Shown: piece after piece, positions 17,117 through 24,050 of the stretch
How positions within the stretch are numbered: the stretch's first letter is position 1
Layout: each line of letters starts with the position of its first letter
Assembly (NCBI GenBank): GCA_024233305.1
Contig: JACKPV010000022.1
Location: 434,001-498,000, forward strand
Direction of reading: 5' to 3'
Source: Verrucomicrobiales bacterium
GTDB taxonomy: Bacteria > Verrucomicrobiota > Verrucomicrobiia > Limisphaerales > J093
DNA: 64,000 nt
Made by a program: the position numbers and the translations under genes
Notes under the pieces: model-generated
Told to the model about the DNA's origin: nothing
The model's database searches: none
What the model saw: only the letters and a program-made list of their open reading frames with translations

Positions 17117-18268
17117 ATGCTCAAACACACCCCACTGCATGCGGCGCACGGCCGTCTTGGCGCCCGGTTGACCGGCTTCGGCGGCTGGGAAATGCCGCTC
17201 CAGTACGCCGGCATCGTCGAGGAACACCTCGCGGTCCGGCGGGCCGCGGGCGTCTTCGACATCTCCCACATGGGTAACTTCACCGTGACCGGGCCCGGCG
17301 CGGCGGCTTACCTGGATTTCTGTCTCACCAACGACGTGAACCGGCTCGCCATCGGGCAGGGCCAGTACACGCTCCTGTGCCACGAGGCCGGCGGGGTGAT
17401 CGACGATCTCTACCTGTTCCGGGTGAAACCGGAGGAGTTCGCCCTGGTGGTCAACGCCGCCCGGACCTCGGACGACTGGGACTGGCTGCAAACCCAGGTG
17501 GACCGGGCGCCGACCCGGGACGGCTTCCATCTGCGGGATGATTCATCCCGGTTCGCCGCGGTCGCCGTGCAGGGACCACGGGTCCGCGGTTTCATGGAGG
17601 AGGTGATCCAGGGCGGCTCGATTGCCGGCATGCTCGTGTCGACCGTGCTCGATTTGCGGCGCAATCAGTGGGGAACCTTCGTCTTCCAGGGCGGCCCGGC
17701 CGGTGTCGCGCGGACGGGCTATACCGGCGAGGATGGGTTCGAGATCATCATCGGGGCGGAACAGGCGGAGGCCTTGCTGGAGGCCCTGCTGGACCGGGGC
17801 GGGCCGCACGGGTTGCAACCGGCCGGACTCGGGGCGCGGGACACACTCCGGACCGAGATGGGCTACCCGCTCTACGGTCACGAACTCGACGAATCCATCT
17901 CGCCGCTCGAGGCCGGGCTGGGAACGTTCGTGGCGCTGGACAAGCGCGCCTTCATCGGCGCCGAAGCATTGCGCGAGCAACAGGCCCGCGGCATCGGACG
18001 TCGCAGCATCGCGCTGCGGATGATCGGCAAGACGCCCACGCCCCGGCCGGGGTATCCGGTGTTCGTGCCGGGCGCCGACGACACCCCCGTCGGCCGGCTC
18101 AGCAGCGGGACTTCAAGTCCTTCGCTGGGTTGTGGCATCGGCCTGGCGCTCGTCCCGGTCGCGCATCGAGCGGTGGGCACCCGGCTGAACGTGGGCATCC
18201 GGAACCGGTTGTATCCCGCCGAAGTCGTGGCCAAGCCCCTCTACCGCCGGCCGGCTTCGCCCGGCTGA
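17117..18268 (+). CDS. gcvT: Glycine cleavage system T protein (aminomethyltransferase)
   Basis: The 383-residue protein (MLKHTPLHAAHGRLGARLTG) has the full GcvT pattern: FGGWEMPLQYAGIVEEHLAV, FDISHMGNF and the C-terminal barrel domain. GARDTLRTEMGYPLYGHELD (about 238-257) includes the conserved D-x-L-R-x-E-x-G-Y-x-L-Y-G-x-D/E. The folate-binding Asp equivalent (GVFDISHMG) is present. GcvT transfers the methylene group from lipoyl-GcvH to tetrahydrofolate and releases ammonia. The ATG at 17117 fits the family start; upstream in-frame residues are not conserved. gcvH follows, but gcvP, the decarboxylase gene usually next in line, is not in the window. Serine hydroxymethyltransferase, the partner in one-carbon exchange, is in the fusion at 53-55 kb. 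Confidence 0.95.
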   Translation: MLKHTPLHAAHGRLGARLTGFGGWEMPLQYAGIVEEHLAVRRAAGVFDISHMGNFTVTGPGAAAYLDFCLTNDVNRLAIGQGQYTLLCHEAGGVIDDLYLFRVKPEEFALVVNAARTSDDWDWLQTQVDRAPTRDGFHLRDDSSRFAAVAVQGPRVRGFMEEVIQGGSIAGMLVSTVLDLRRNQWGTFVFQGGPAGVARTGYTGEDGFEIIIGAEQAEALLEALLDRGGPHGLQPAGLGARDTLRTEMGYPLYGHELDESISPLEAGLGTFVALDKRAFIGAEALREQQARGIGRRSIALRMIGKTPTPRPGYPVFVPGADDTPVGRLSSGTSSPSLGCGIGLALVPVAHRAVGTRLNVGIRNRLYPAEVVAKPLYRRPASPG

Positions 18269-18307
18269 ACCGGGACGCTGCAAACCGCCGCGACCCCTGC
18301 GGGACCT

Positions 18308-18439
18308 GTGCGCATCTCAGTGTTTTCCGACTCCGTGCGGCCCGAAGAGTCGGAGCGCGGAATTCATTCCGCAGACCCCGCCGGGAGTCAACCTTGCTGC
18401 GGAATGAATTCCGCGCTCCGAAAAAGCTGAGATGCGCAC
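18308..18439. repeat. Nested palindromic element between gcvT and gcvH
   Basis: Perfect outer arms GTGCGCATCTCAG (18308-18320) and its complement (18427-18439) enclose perfect 24-bp inner arms at 18351-18374 and 18397-18420. Each inner arm contains the near-palindrome GCGGAATTCATTCCGC. A third small hairpin (TCCGACT at 18326-18332, AGTCGGA at 18347-18353) lies within the left side. The left side has 30 nt between its outer and inner arms and the right side has 6, so the left has gained or the right has lost sequence. This looks like a mobile REP/MITE-type element inserted between two genes of one pathway. It has no coding capacity. Confidence 0.88.
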
Positions 18440-18501
18440 GCGGGACCTTTCCCGCGGAAATCCGGATTGACCTGCCGGACAAAGCTTGCGTCTCTTGGGA
18501 C

Positions 18502-18888
18502 ATGAGCAATGTCCCGCCGGACCTCAAATACGCCCGATCGCACGAATGGGTGCGGGTCGAAGGCGCCGTCGCCACCGTGGGCATCACCGACCACGCGCAG
18601 GCGGAGTTGACCGACATCGTGTTCGTCGAATTGCCCTCCCCCGGACGCCAGCTTTCCGCCGGCGAGAACTGTGCCGTCGTCGAGTCGGTGAAGACCGCCA
18701 GCGACCTCTATTCCCCCGTCGGCGGCGAGGTCATCGAGGTCAATCAGGCGGTCGTCGAGGACCCGTCGCTGGTGAACACGGATCCGTTCGACAAGGGCTG
18801 GTTCTTCAAGGTGCGCCTCAGTTCGATGGTCGACGTGGACACCTTGCTTGACGCGGCGGCCTACCGAAAGCAGATCGGCGGGGCCTGA
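18502..18888 (+). CDS. gcvH: Glycine cleavage system H protein (lipoyl carrier)
   Basis: The 128-residue protein has standard GcvH length. The ATG at 18502 gives MSNVPPDLKYARSHEWVRVE, the normal start. The lipoylation site is Lys64 in ENCAVVESVKTASDLYSPVG. The C-terminal GWFFKVRLSSMVDVDTLLDA is the family ending. GcvH shuttles the methylamine group from GcvP to GcvT and the dihydrolipoyl arm to lipoamide dehydrogenase. The longer open frame upstream runs through the palindromic element and gcvT in another phase and is not coding. The 233-bp gap from gcvT, filled by the repeat, may reduce co-expression unless gcvH has its own promoter. Confidence 0.95.
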   Translation: MSNVPPDLKYARSHEWVRVEGAVATVGITDHAQAELTDIVFVELPSPGRQLSAGENCAVVESVKTASDLYSPVGGEVIEVNQAVVEDPSLVNTDPFDKGWFFKVRLSSMVDVDTLLDAAAYRKQIGGA

Positions 18889-18971
18889 GTCTGGAACGAC
18901 CGGCCTTGAGGCCGGACAACCCGACAGATTTCCCCATGCGCGACCGGCCCGCCTGTGCTAATAGACAGGCG

Positions 18972-19172
18972 ATGAACGCCAAAATCACCGATTACTGCAT
19001 CGTCTCCGCCGATCTGGCGAAAACCCTCCAGGCCACTGTGGCGGAGATGCTGAAGGAAGGCTGGCAGCCGTGGGGCAACTTGGTCGTCAACTCACCCGTC
19101 CTGCCGGAGGGCGAGGTCGACCTCGAGTTCTTCCAGGCATTGGTGCGCTACGCCGACGCCGCAACGGGTTGA
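18972..19172 (+). CDS. DUF1737 domain protein
   Basis: The small 66-residue protein (MNAKITDYCIVSADLAKTLQ) carries a single DUF1737 domain: a beta strand YCIVSA, a helix LAKTLQATVAEMLKEGW, and QPWGNLVVNS. This is a widespread family of unknown function. The start at 18972 leaves out 22 upstream in-frame residues that have no family similarity. It lies 83 nt after gcvH on the same strand and ends 17 nt before the convergent sigma-factor gene. No function can be assigned. Confidence 0.75.
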   Translation: MNAKITDYCIVSADLAKTLQATVAEMLKEGWQPWGNLVVNSPVLPEGEVDLEFFQALVRYADAATG

Positions 19173-19189
19173 GCTGAGACCGCGTCGGT

Positions 19190-19885
19190 TCAGTCCGCGG
19201 CTCCGGAGGGAAGGGCGTGTCGATGTCCGGCCTCCCGCTCGATCCGGCGCGCCGGATCGCCAAACAAACGGGTCAACCGTTCACGCAACTGCAACCGGGC
19301 CCGCAGCAGGCGGACCTTGACGTTCGCCTCCGAGATCTTGAGCGATTCGGCGGTCTCGCGCACCGAAAGCCCCTCGACGTCCCGCAGCAGGAAGACCAAC
19401 CGGTGTTTCTCGTCGAGTTGATCCAGCGCTTCCTCGATCAACCGTCCGGCCTCCCGTCCCTCGACGAGGCGTTCCGGTGAATCCCGCCAGTCCGCGATGA
19501 ACTCGGGCCGGGCGATCGAGCCCGTGGCGTCGGGTTCGGTGGCCGCTTCGAGGGAAACCGTATCCAGGCCCTTCCGTTTCCGGATGACTTTCAGGGCGGC
19601 GTAGGTCGCGATGCGGAAAAGCCAGGTCGAAAACCGCGCCTCCTCACGGAAGCCGCCCAGATGCTCGACGGCATTCATGAACGTCTGCTGGGTGATGTCC
19701 TCGGCGTCGTGCCGGTCGCGCAGGATCCGCCACGCCAGGGCGTAGACCTTCCTTTCGTAACGGGTGACCAGGACCTCGAATGCCGCCAGGTCGCCGCTGC
19801 GGGCCCGGGTCACGAGCGCTTCGTCAGCAGGCTGTGAATCCGCCGCCACGCCGTCTGCCCGCTCCTCTGCCGGTGTCCCGCTCAT
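19190..19885 (-). CDS. ECF-type RNA polymerase sigma factor
   Basis: The 231-residue protein has region 2 (DLAAFEVLVTRYERKVYALA, then ILRDRHDAEDITQQTFMNAV and the DNA-melting part FSTWLFRIATYAALKVIRKR) and region 4 (DQLDEKHRLVFLLRDVEGLS and the helix-turn-helix ETAESLKISEANVKVRLLRA). Between them is a long linker (about 115-155) as in RpoE-like group proteins. There is no linked zinc-finger anti-sigma gene on either side, which is unusual for RpoE-like ECFs, so its control is unknown. The start at 19885 (MSGTPAEERADGV) adds an acidic N-terminal extension of about 20 residues; a later start near the D-E-A-L-V segment is possible. Confidence 0.9.
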   Translation of the reverse strand: MSGTPAEERADGVAADSQPADEALVTRARSGDLAAFEVLVTRYERKVYALAWRILRDRHDAEDITQQTFMNAVEHLGGFREEARFSTWLFRIATYAALKVIRKRKGLDTVSLEAATEPDATGSIARPEFIADWRDSPERLVEGREAGRLIEEALDQLDEKHRLVFLLRDVEGLSVRETAESLKISEANVKVRLLRARLQLRERLTRLFGDPARRIEREAGHRHALPSGAAD

Positions 19886-19988
19886 TCCCGCAAGTCTGCG
19901 GCCCGCCCGGCCCGGAGGTCAACGGCGGACTGGGGCGGCACGCTGCCAAGCCCGGGGAATGCGCGGCGCAGGGAATCCGCCCGGCGGT

Positions 19989-22316
19989 TCATCGCCCGGC
20001 GGACGGCGACGGACCGGGGGCGCCCGCCTGCAACGTGCGCAGGTACTCGGCGGCCCGGGGGTTGTCGGGTTCGATCTGCAGCGTGAGGCGGAACTGCTCG
20101 ACCGCCTCGCGCACCTTCCCGAGGCGGACTTGCGCCACACCGAGGTTCAAGTGCCCCCGGGCGAATTGCGGCCGCAAACGCACGACCTCGGCAAACTCGG
20201 CGGCCGCCCCGGCCACGTCCTCATCGACGGCCAGTTCGACCCCGAGCAGATAACGGGCCTCCCAGTAGTCCGGCTGGATGGCAATCGCCTCGCGCAAGGC
20301 CGTGAGCGCATCGTTACGACGCCCGTGCGCGGCCAGTGCGTCGGCCATTTCGACGCGCAGCCGCGCATCGTTGGCACGGAGTTTTCGGGCGGAATCGAAA
20401 TGGGCCAACGCCTCGTCCGGCCGCTGCTCCTGGAGCAGCAGGCGCGCCAGTTCCGTGTGGGCCTGGGCCAGATCGGGGCGCAACGCCAGCGCCTGCCGGA
20501 GGCACTTCTCCGCTTCCTCGGCCCGCTCCTGTCGCGCGAGCAGCCGTCCGGCGTGAAACCACCCGGCGGGGTGACGGGGCAGCAGGACCTGAATGCGTTG
20601 CCACTGATCGGTGGCCTCCCCAAGACTGTCGTTGGCCTCCAGGAACTCGGCGAAACCCTCCCGAACGCGAAAATCATCCGGTCGCTGTTCGAGCACCTCC
20701 TCGTATCCTGCCAGAGCGTCCATGAACCCGCTGGGGTGCGTTCCCGCTTCCGCCGCCATCGCCTGCGCCGTCAGCCGCGCAACCTGGTCCGCGTGATCCA
20801 GCTGGTTGGTGAAGGGCGCCTCACTGATCCGACCCAGCACCTCCCGGTAAACCGCGCGCCGGTTCCAGTCCGTCAGCCCCAGCAATGCCTCACAGCGCGT
20901 TTGCGAGGCCCATTCCCCTGTCGCGTCCTCCGGCAGCTCATCCCCGAGCAGCACGCGCACCTGCTCCGCGATGCCCACCGCCATCCGGTAGTTGCCGTCG
21001 AAGTTCAGGTGCACATGTTCGAGGAACACCTCGCCACCCGGTATTCCCGACGCGCAGGCCCCGCCCAGCAAGGCCGGGGCGTCCAGCAGCCGCACCCCAC
21101 GACCGGCATAACGCCCGGCGGCGGCAGTGATCAACGCGTTCAGCACGGAATCCGTGCGAAACGGCAGCGCGTCGAGGTCCCGCGCGCGGGCGAAGGCGGC
21201 CGCCGCTCCGGCCTCGCGCCCCATCGCCAGCAAACACGCCCCGTAACGGAAGGCGGTTTCGGCGTCGTCCGGGCTGGCGGCCGCCGCCCGCTCGAGGGCG
21301 ATCAAAGCGCCCGCCGGGTCGTCCGCCGCCAGGCGTTCCTGCCCGCGCCGGATCGCCGCCTCCCAATCCCCGCCCGCCGGTTCTCCGAGGTCCCGTCCGG
21401 GCAGCGAGGCGAACGGCGCGCAGTCCTTCAGATTGCCCGCCACGGTGCACAATACGATCTTCGCGCCCGCGCCGGTTCCGACCCGCAGAATGTCGTCCAG
21501 ATTGGCGGCGAAGTTGCGATGAACGACCTCGCGGCGCGGATCGTGCGGCGGCAACCGGGCCTCGTTGAACATCTTCAATCCCTCCCACCCCGCCGGGGCG
21601 GACGTCGGCCGCAACCATTCGCGCAACGCGCCGAACCACTGCCCGATGCGCGTGCTCCCAAGCGCCAGACTGGCGCGCACGAGGGCCAGGGGCGGCGCTT
21701 GCGGTCCCATGACGGTGTTGGCGCCGAACGGCCCGGCCATCTCGTTGTTGCCCATGTAGACAACCCAGACATCCCCCTGCAAGCGGGCGCATTCACGGGC
21801 AATCGGGAGGATCGCGTGCGAGTTGATCGCCGTCATCGCCACGCAGACGACTTCGAATTCCCGCCCCCGAAAGCGCTCCCGCAGGAGCATCTCAAGATAG
21901 CGCCCCATGCCGTACGCCGGCCGGGGATCTCCCAGGGCGGCGGACTCACCGAGCAGGAATATCCGGCAGGCGCCCGGCGGTTTGATGGCGTCCATCCGGA
22001 CCGCGGAGGGAGATCGGGCAAGCGCGGCAGGAAAGAAGCGCAACCCGAACGCGTCGTTCTCAACGAGCATCGGACGACCCTCGATTTCCTCGGCCACGAG
22101 GAAACTCGACGGATGCCCGTACCCCGCCAGACGTAACGCCAGTTCCAGGCCGCCGAGGAACAGCAAGGGGATCCCCAGCGCGGCGGCCACCCGGAACCAC
22201 CACGTGCGTCGCGTGGCCGGCGTCCGGGTGGCCTCGCCGGGCGTCACGGGGGCGGGAACGCTTTCGGCTGCAGGCGCGGCGCGTTTCGACTTCGCCGGAT
22301 GTCGGGCTCGTTTCAA
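19989..22316 (-). CDS. Membrane-anchored SGNH-hydrolase-like protein with TPR repeats
   Basis: The 775-residue protein has a basic, Pro/Ala-rich cytoplasmic tail, then a membrane helix (RVAAALGIPLLFLGGLELAL, about 42-61). An SGNH-type domain follows: block I is IFLLGESAALGDPRP, where Ser would be the nucleophile; block III is VVYMGNNEMAGPFG; a late His segment is EHVHLNFDGNYRMA. From about residue 330, and again from about 540 to 765, tetratricopeptide repeats are visible (for example AGWFHAGRLLARQERAEEAE and QAHTELARLLLQEQRPDEAL). The layout suggests a periplasmic esterase or acyl-transfer enzyme on glycans, with TPRs for protein contacts. The exact reaction is not clear. It is probably a single-gene unit, ending 103 nt from the sigma-factor start. 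Confidence 0.8.
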   Translation of the reverse strand: MKRARHPAKSKRAAPAAESVPAPVTPGEATRTPATRRTWWFRVAAALGIPLLFLGGLELALRLAGYGHPSSFLVAEEIEGRPMLVENDAFGLRFFPAALARSPSAVRMDAIKPPGACRIFLLGESAALGDPRPAYGMGRYLEMLLRERFRGREFEVVCVAMTAINSHAILPIARECARLQGDVWVVYMGNNEMAGPFGANTVMGPQAPPLALVRASLALGSTRIGQWFGALREWLRPTSAPAGWEGLKMFNEARLPPHDPRREVVHRNFAANLDDILRVGTGAGAKIVLCTVAGNLKDCAPFASLPGRDLGEPAGGDWEAAIRRGQERLAADDPAGALIALERAAAASPDDAETAFRYGACLLAMGREAGAAAAFARARDLDALPFRTDSVLNALITAAAGRYAGRGVRLLDAPALLGGACASGIPGGEVFLEHVHLNFDGNYRMAVGIAEQVRVLLGDELPEDATGEWASQTRCEALLGLTDWNRRAVYREVLGRISEAPFTNQLDHADQVARLTAQAMAAEAGTHPSGFMDALAGYEEVLEQRPDDFRVREGFAEFLEANDSLGEATDQWQRIQVLLPRHPAGWFHAGRLLARQERAEEAEKCLRQALALRPDLAQAHTELARLLLQEQRPDEALAHFDSARKLRANDARLRVEMADALAAHGRRNDALTALREAIAIQPDYWEARYLLGVELAVDEDVAGAAAEFAEVVRLRPQFARGHLNLGVAQVRLGKVREAVEQFRLTLQIEPDNPRAAEYLRTLQAGAPGPSPSAGR

Positions 22317-22352
22317 CGCCGTGACGCTACCACCCGCACCCGGCGCGGCGAA

Positions 22353-22964
22353 TCAAAAAGCCCGCTCCCCGCGCCCGGCCGCCCGCTTGCGCAACGACCG
22401 GTCATAGTCCGCCGGTGTGTCGAGGTCCTCCAAAACGGCAGGCCCGGCAGACGGCCACTCGCCGACCTCGTCGGGATGGGCCGCGAGGAGCCCGCGCAAT
22501 CCGATGCCGTCGTGAGCCGAGAGCAGTTCGGCGCGGTACCGGGCGGCGAACACGAGCGGATGCCCGCGGCGACCGCGATGGGTCGGCGCCAGAATGCCGT
22601 GCCCGCCCGCGCGGAAGGCAGCCAGCAGCGCGCGGACCAGTCGGGGCTCGATCGACGGCAGGTCGGCGGGCGTCGCCACGAAGGCGCCGGTCGTGGACGG
22701 CGCGGCCCGCAGACCACAACGCAGCGAACTCAGCATGTCTCCCCCGGTCTCCGGATTCTCCACGCAGCAGACCGGTCGCGCACCCAGAGCGGCCTTCAGC
22801 GCATCGTCGCCCGGACGAACGACCACGAACACGCGATCCACGGGCGCCTCCAGCAGGGCATCCACCACGCGGGCGATGATCGTGGAACCGGCGAAAGGCA
22901 GCAGCACTTTCCGGGTTCCCATCCGCCGTGAAGCGCCTGCCGCCAGCACGATCGCGCAGGTCAT
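22353..22964 (-). CDS. MobA-like nucleotidyltransferase of a molybdenum hydroxylase operon
   Basis: The 203-residue protein starts MTCAIVLAAGASRRMGTRKV, the LAAGxSxRMGxxK nucleotide-binding motif of MobA-like NTP transferases. The middle has FVATPADLPSIEPRLV (metal-binding Asp) and HPLVFAARYRAELL. This fits the MocA/MobA group that attaches CMP or GMP to molybdopterin. Coupling to xdhC suggests a MocA-type molybdopterin cytidylyltransferase serving the Mo hydroxylase encoded upstream, but the base specificity cannot be read from the sequence. The ATG at 22964 shares one base with the xdhC stop (TGATG), so translation is coupled. It ends the operon. Confidence 0.87.
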   Translation of the reverse strand: MTCAIVLAAGASRRMGTRKVLLPFAGSTIIARVVDALLEAPVDRVFVVVRPGDDALKAALGARPVCCVENPETGGDMLSSLRCGLRAAPSTTGAFVATPADLPSIEPRLVRALLAAFRAGGHGILAPTHRGRRGHPLVFAARYRAELLSAHDGIGLRGLLAAHPDEVGEWPSAGPAVLEDLDTPADYDRSLRKRAAGRGERAF

Positions 22965-24040
22965 CACGCCGCCTCCTTCGTGATCCGCGAGGCAGCGCCC
23001 AGGCGGCGAACGGCGATCAACTGGGCCACGATGCTGGCGGCGATTTCCGGCACCGTGACCGCGCCGATGTCCAGGCCGATGGGGGCGTGCACCCGGTCGA
23101 ATTCGGTTGCGGTGGCCCAACCCGACGCGAGGAACCGCCGGCGGATCAGGGGGACCTTGCGCCGGCTGCCGATCATGCCGAGGTAAGCCGCCGGCCGGCG
23201 GATGCAGGCCCGCAGGGCCTCGACATCCTGCTGATGCCCCCGTGTCACGATCACGATGAAGGTGTCCCGATCGACGGGCATCGCGGCGAGCTGCGCCGCC
23301 ACGTCACCGGAGTGGGTCCTCGCTCCCGGCGGAAAGCGTCGTGCATCCGCGAAGTCGGGTCGGTCGTCGAGAATCCGCAATTCGAATCCGACGCCCGCCG
23401 CCTGTGCGGCCACCGCCTGGCCCACGTGCCCTCCGCCCACGATGATCAGCACCGGTTGCGGCACGAGCGGTTCGATGAACACCTCGAGGCCCGGCTCCGA
23501 CGACGCGGGAAGCAGCCGGGGCGTTTCGGCCTTCAGACAAGCCTCCAAAACGGCGGCGTCGAGGAATCCCTCATGCCCGACCAGCTCCCGCCCGGGGAGA
23601 TGACGCGTGCCCACCTCGATCCGGTCCGTCCGTCGCAGGGTGGTGATCCACATGCCCCTTTCCCGTCGCGCCAGGGCCGCCGCCGCCCGGCGGTAGTCCG
23701 CCACGTGATTGGCAACCGTCGGATCAACCAGCAGCCGCATGGCCCCGCCGCAGATCGGCCGGGCCGCCCGCACACTGGACCCGCGAAGGGTAAAATCGAA
23801 AACCGCCGGACTCCCCGACCGCGCCGCGGCCATCGCACGCCGCCGGGCTTCGGCCTCCACCGCGCCGCCCCCGACCGTGCCATGGATCGTGCCGTCCCTC
23901 TCGATGGCCGCTTTGGCGCCGGCGGGAACCGGAGTCGACCCTTCGGCCTGGAGCACAGTGACGACCGCAAAGCCCCTCCCCGACTCGATGAGCCGGAGGA
24001 CCGTCGAGCACCATGCGGCAGACTCGGTCTGGGACGTCAT
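22964..24040 (-). CDS. xdhC: XdhC-family molybdenum cofactor sulfurylation/insertion chaperone
   Basis: The 358-residue protein has the XdhC/CoxI N-terminal domain (GFAVVTVLQAEGSTPVPAGA, and GTIHGTVGGGAVEAEARRRA) and the C-terminal Rossmann domain XdhC_C (PVLIIVGGGHVGQAVAAQAA, IVTRGHQQDVEALRACIRRP, AYLGMIGSRRKVPLIRRRF). XdhC binds the molybdenum cofactor, directs its sulfuration and loads it into xanthine dehydrogenase-type enzymes. I used the ATG at 24040 (MTSQTESAAW), which leaves a 10-nt gap to the Mo subunit gene. Order and overlap with the MobA-like gene place it in one operon with the hydroxylase genes. Confidence 0.93.
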   Translation of the reverse strand: MTSQTESAAWCSTVLRLIESGRGFAVVTVLQAEGSTPVPAGAKAAIERDGTIHGTVGGGAVEAEARRRAMAAARSGSPAVFDFTLRGSSVRAARPICGGAMRLLVDPTVANHVADYRRAAAALARRERGMWITTLRRTDRIEVGTRHLPGRELVGHEGFLDAAVLEACLKAETPRLLPASSEPGLEVFIEPLVPQPVLIIVGGGHVGQAVAAQAAGVGFELRILDDRPDFADARRFPPGARTHSGDVAAQLAAMPVDRDTFIVIVTRGHQQDVEALRACIRRPAAYLGMIGSRRKVPLIRRRFLASGWATATEFDRVHAPIGLDIGAVTVPEIAASIVAQLIAVRRLGAASRITKEAA

Positions 24041-24050
24041 GACGGGAGAA

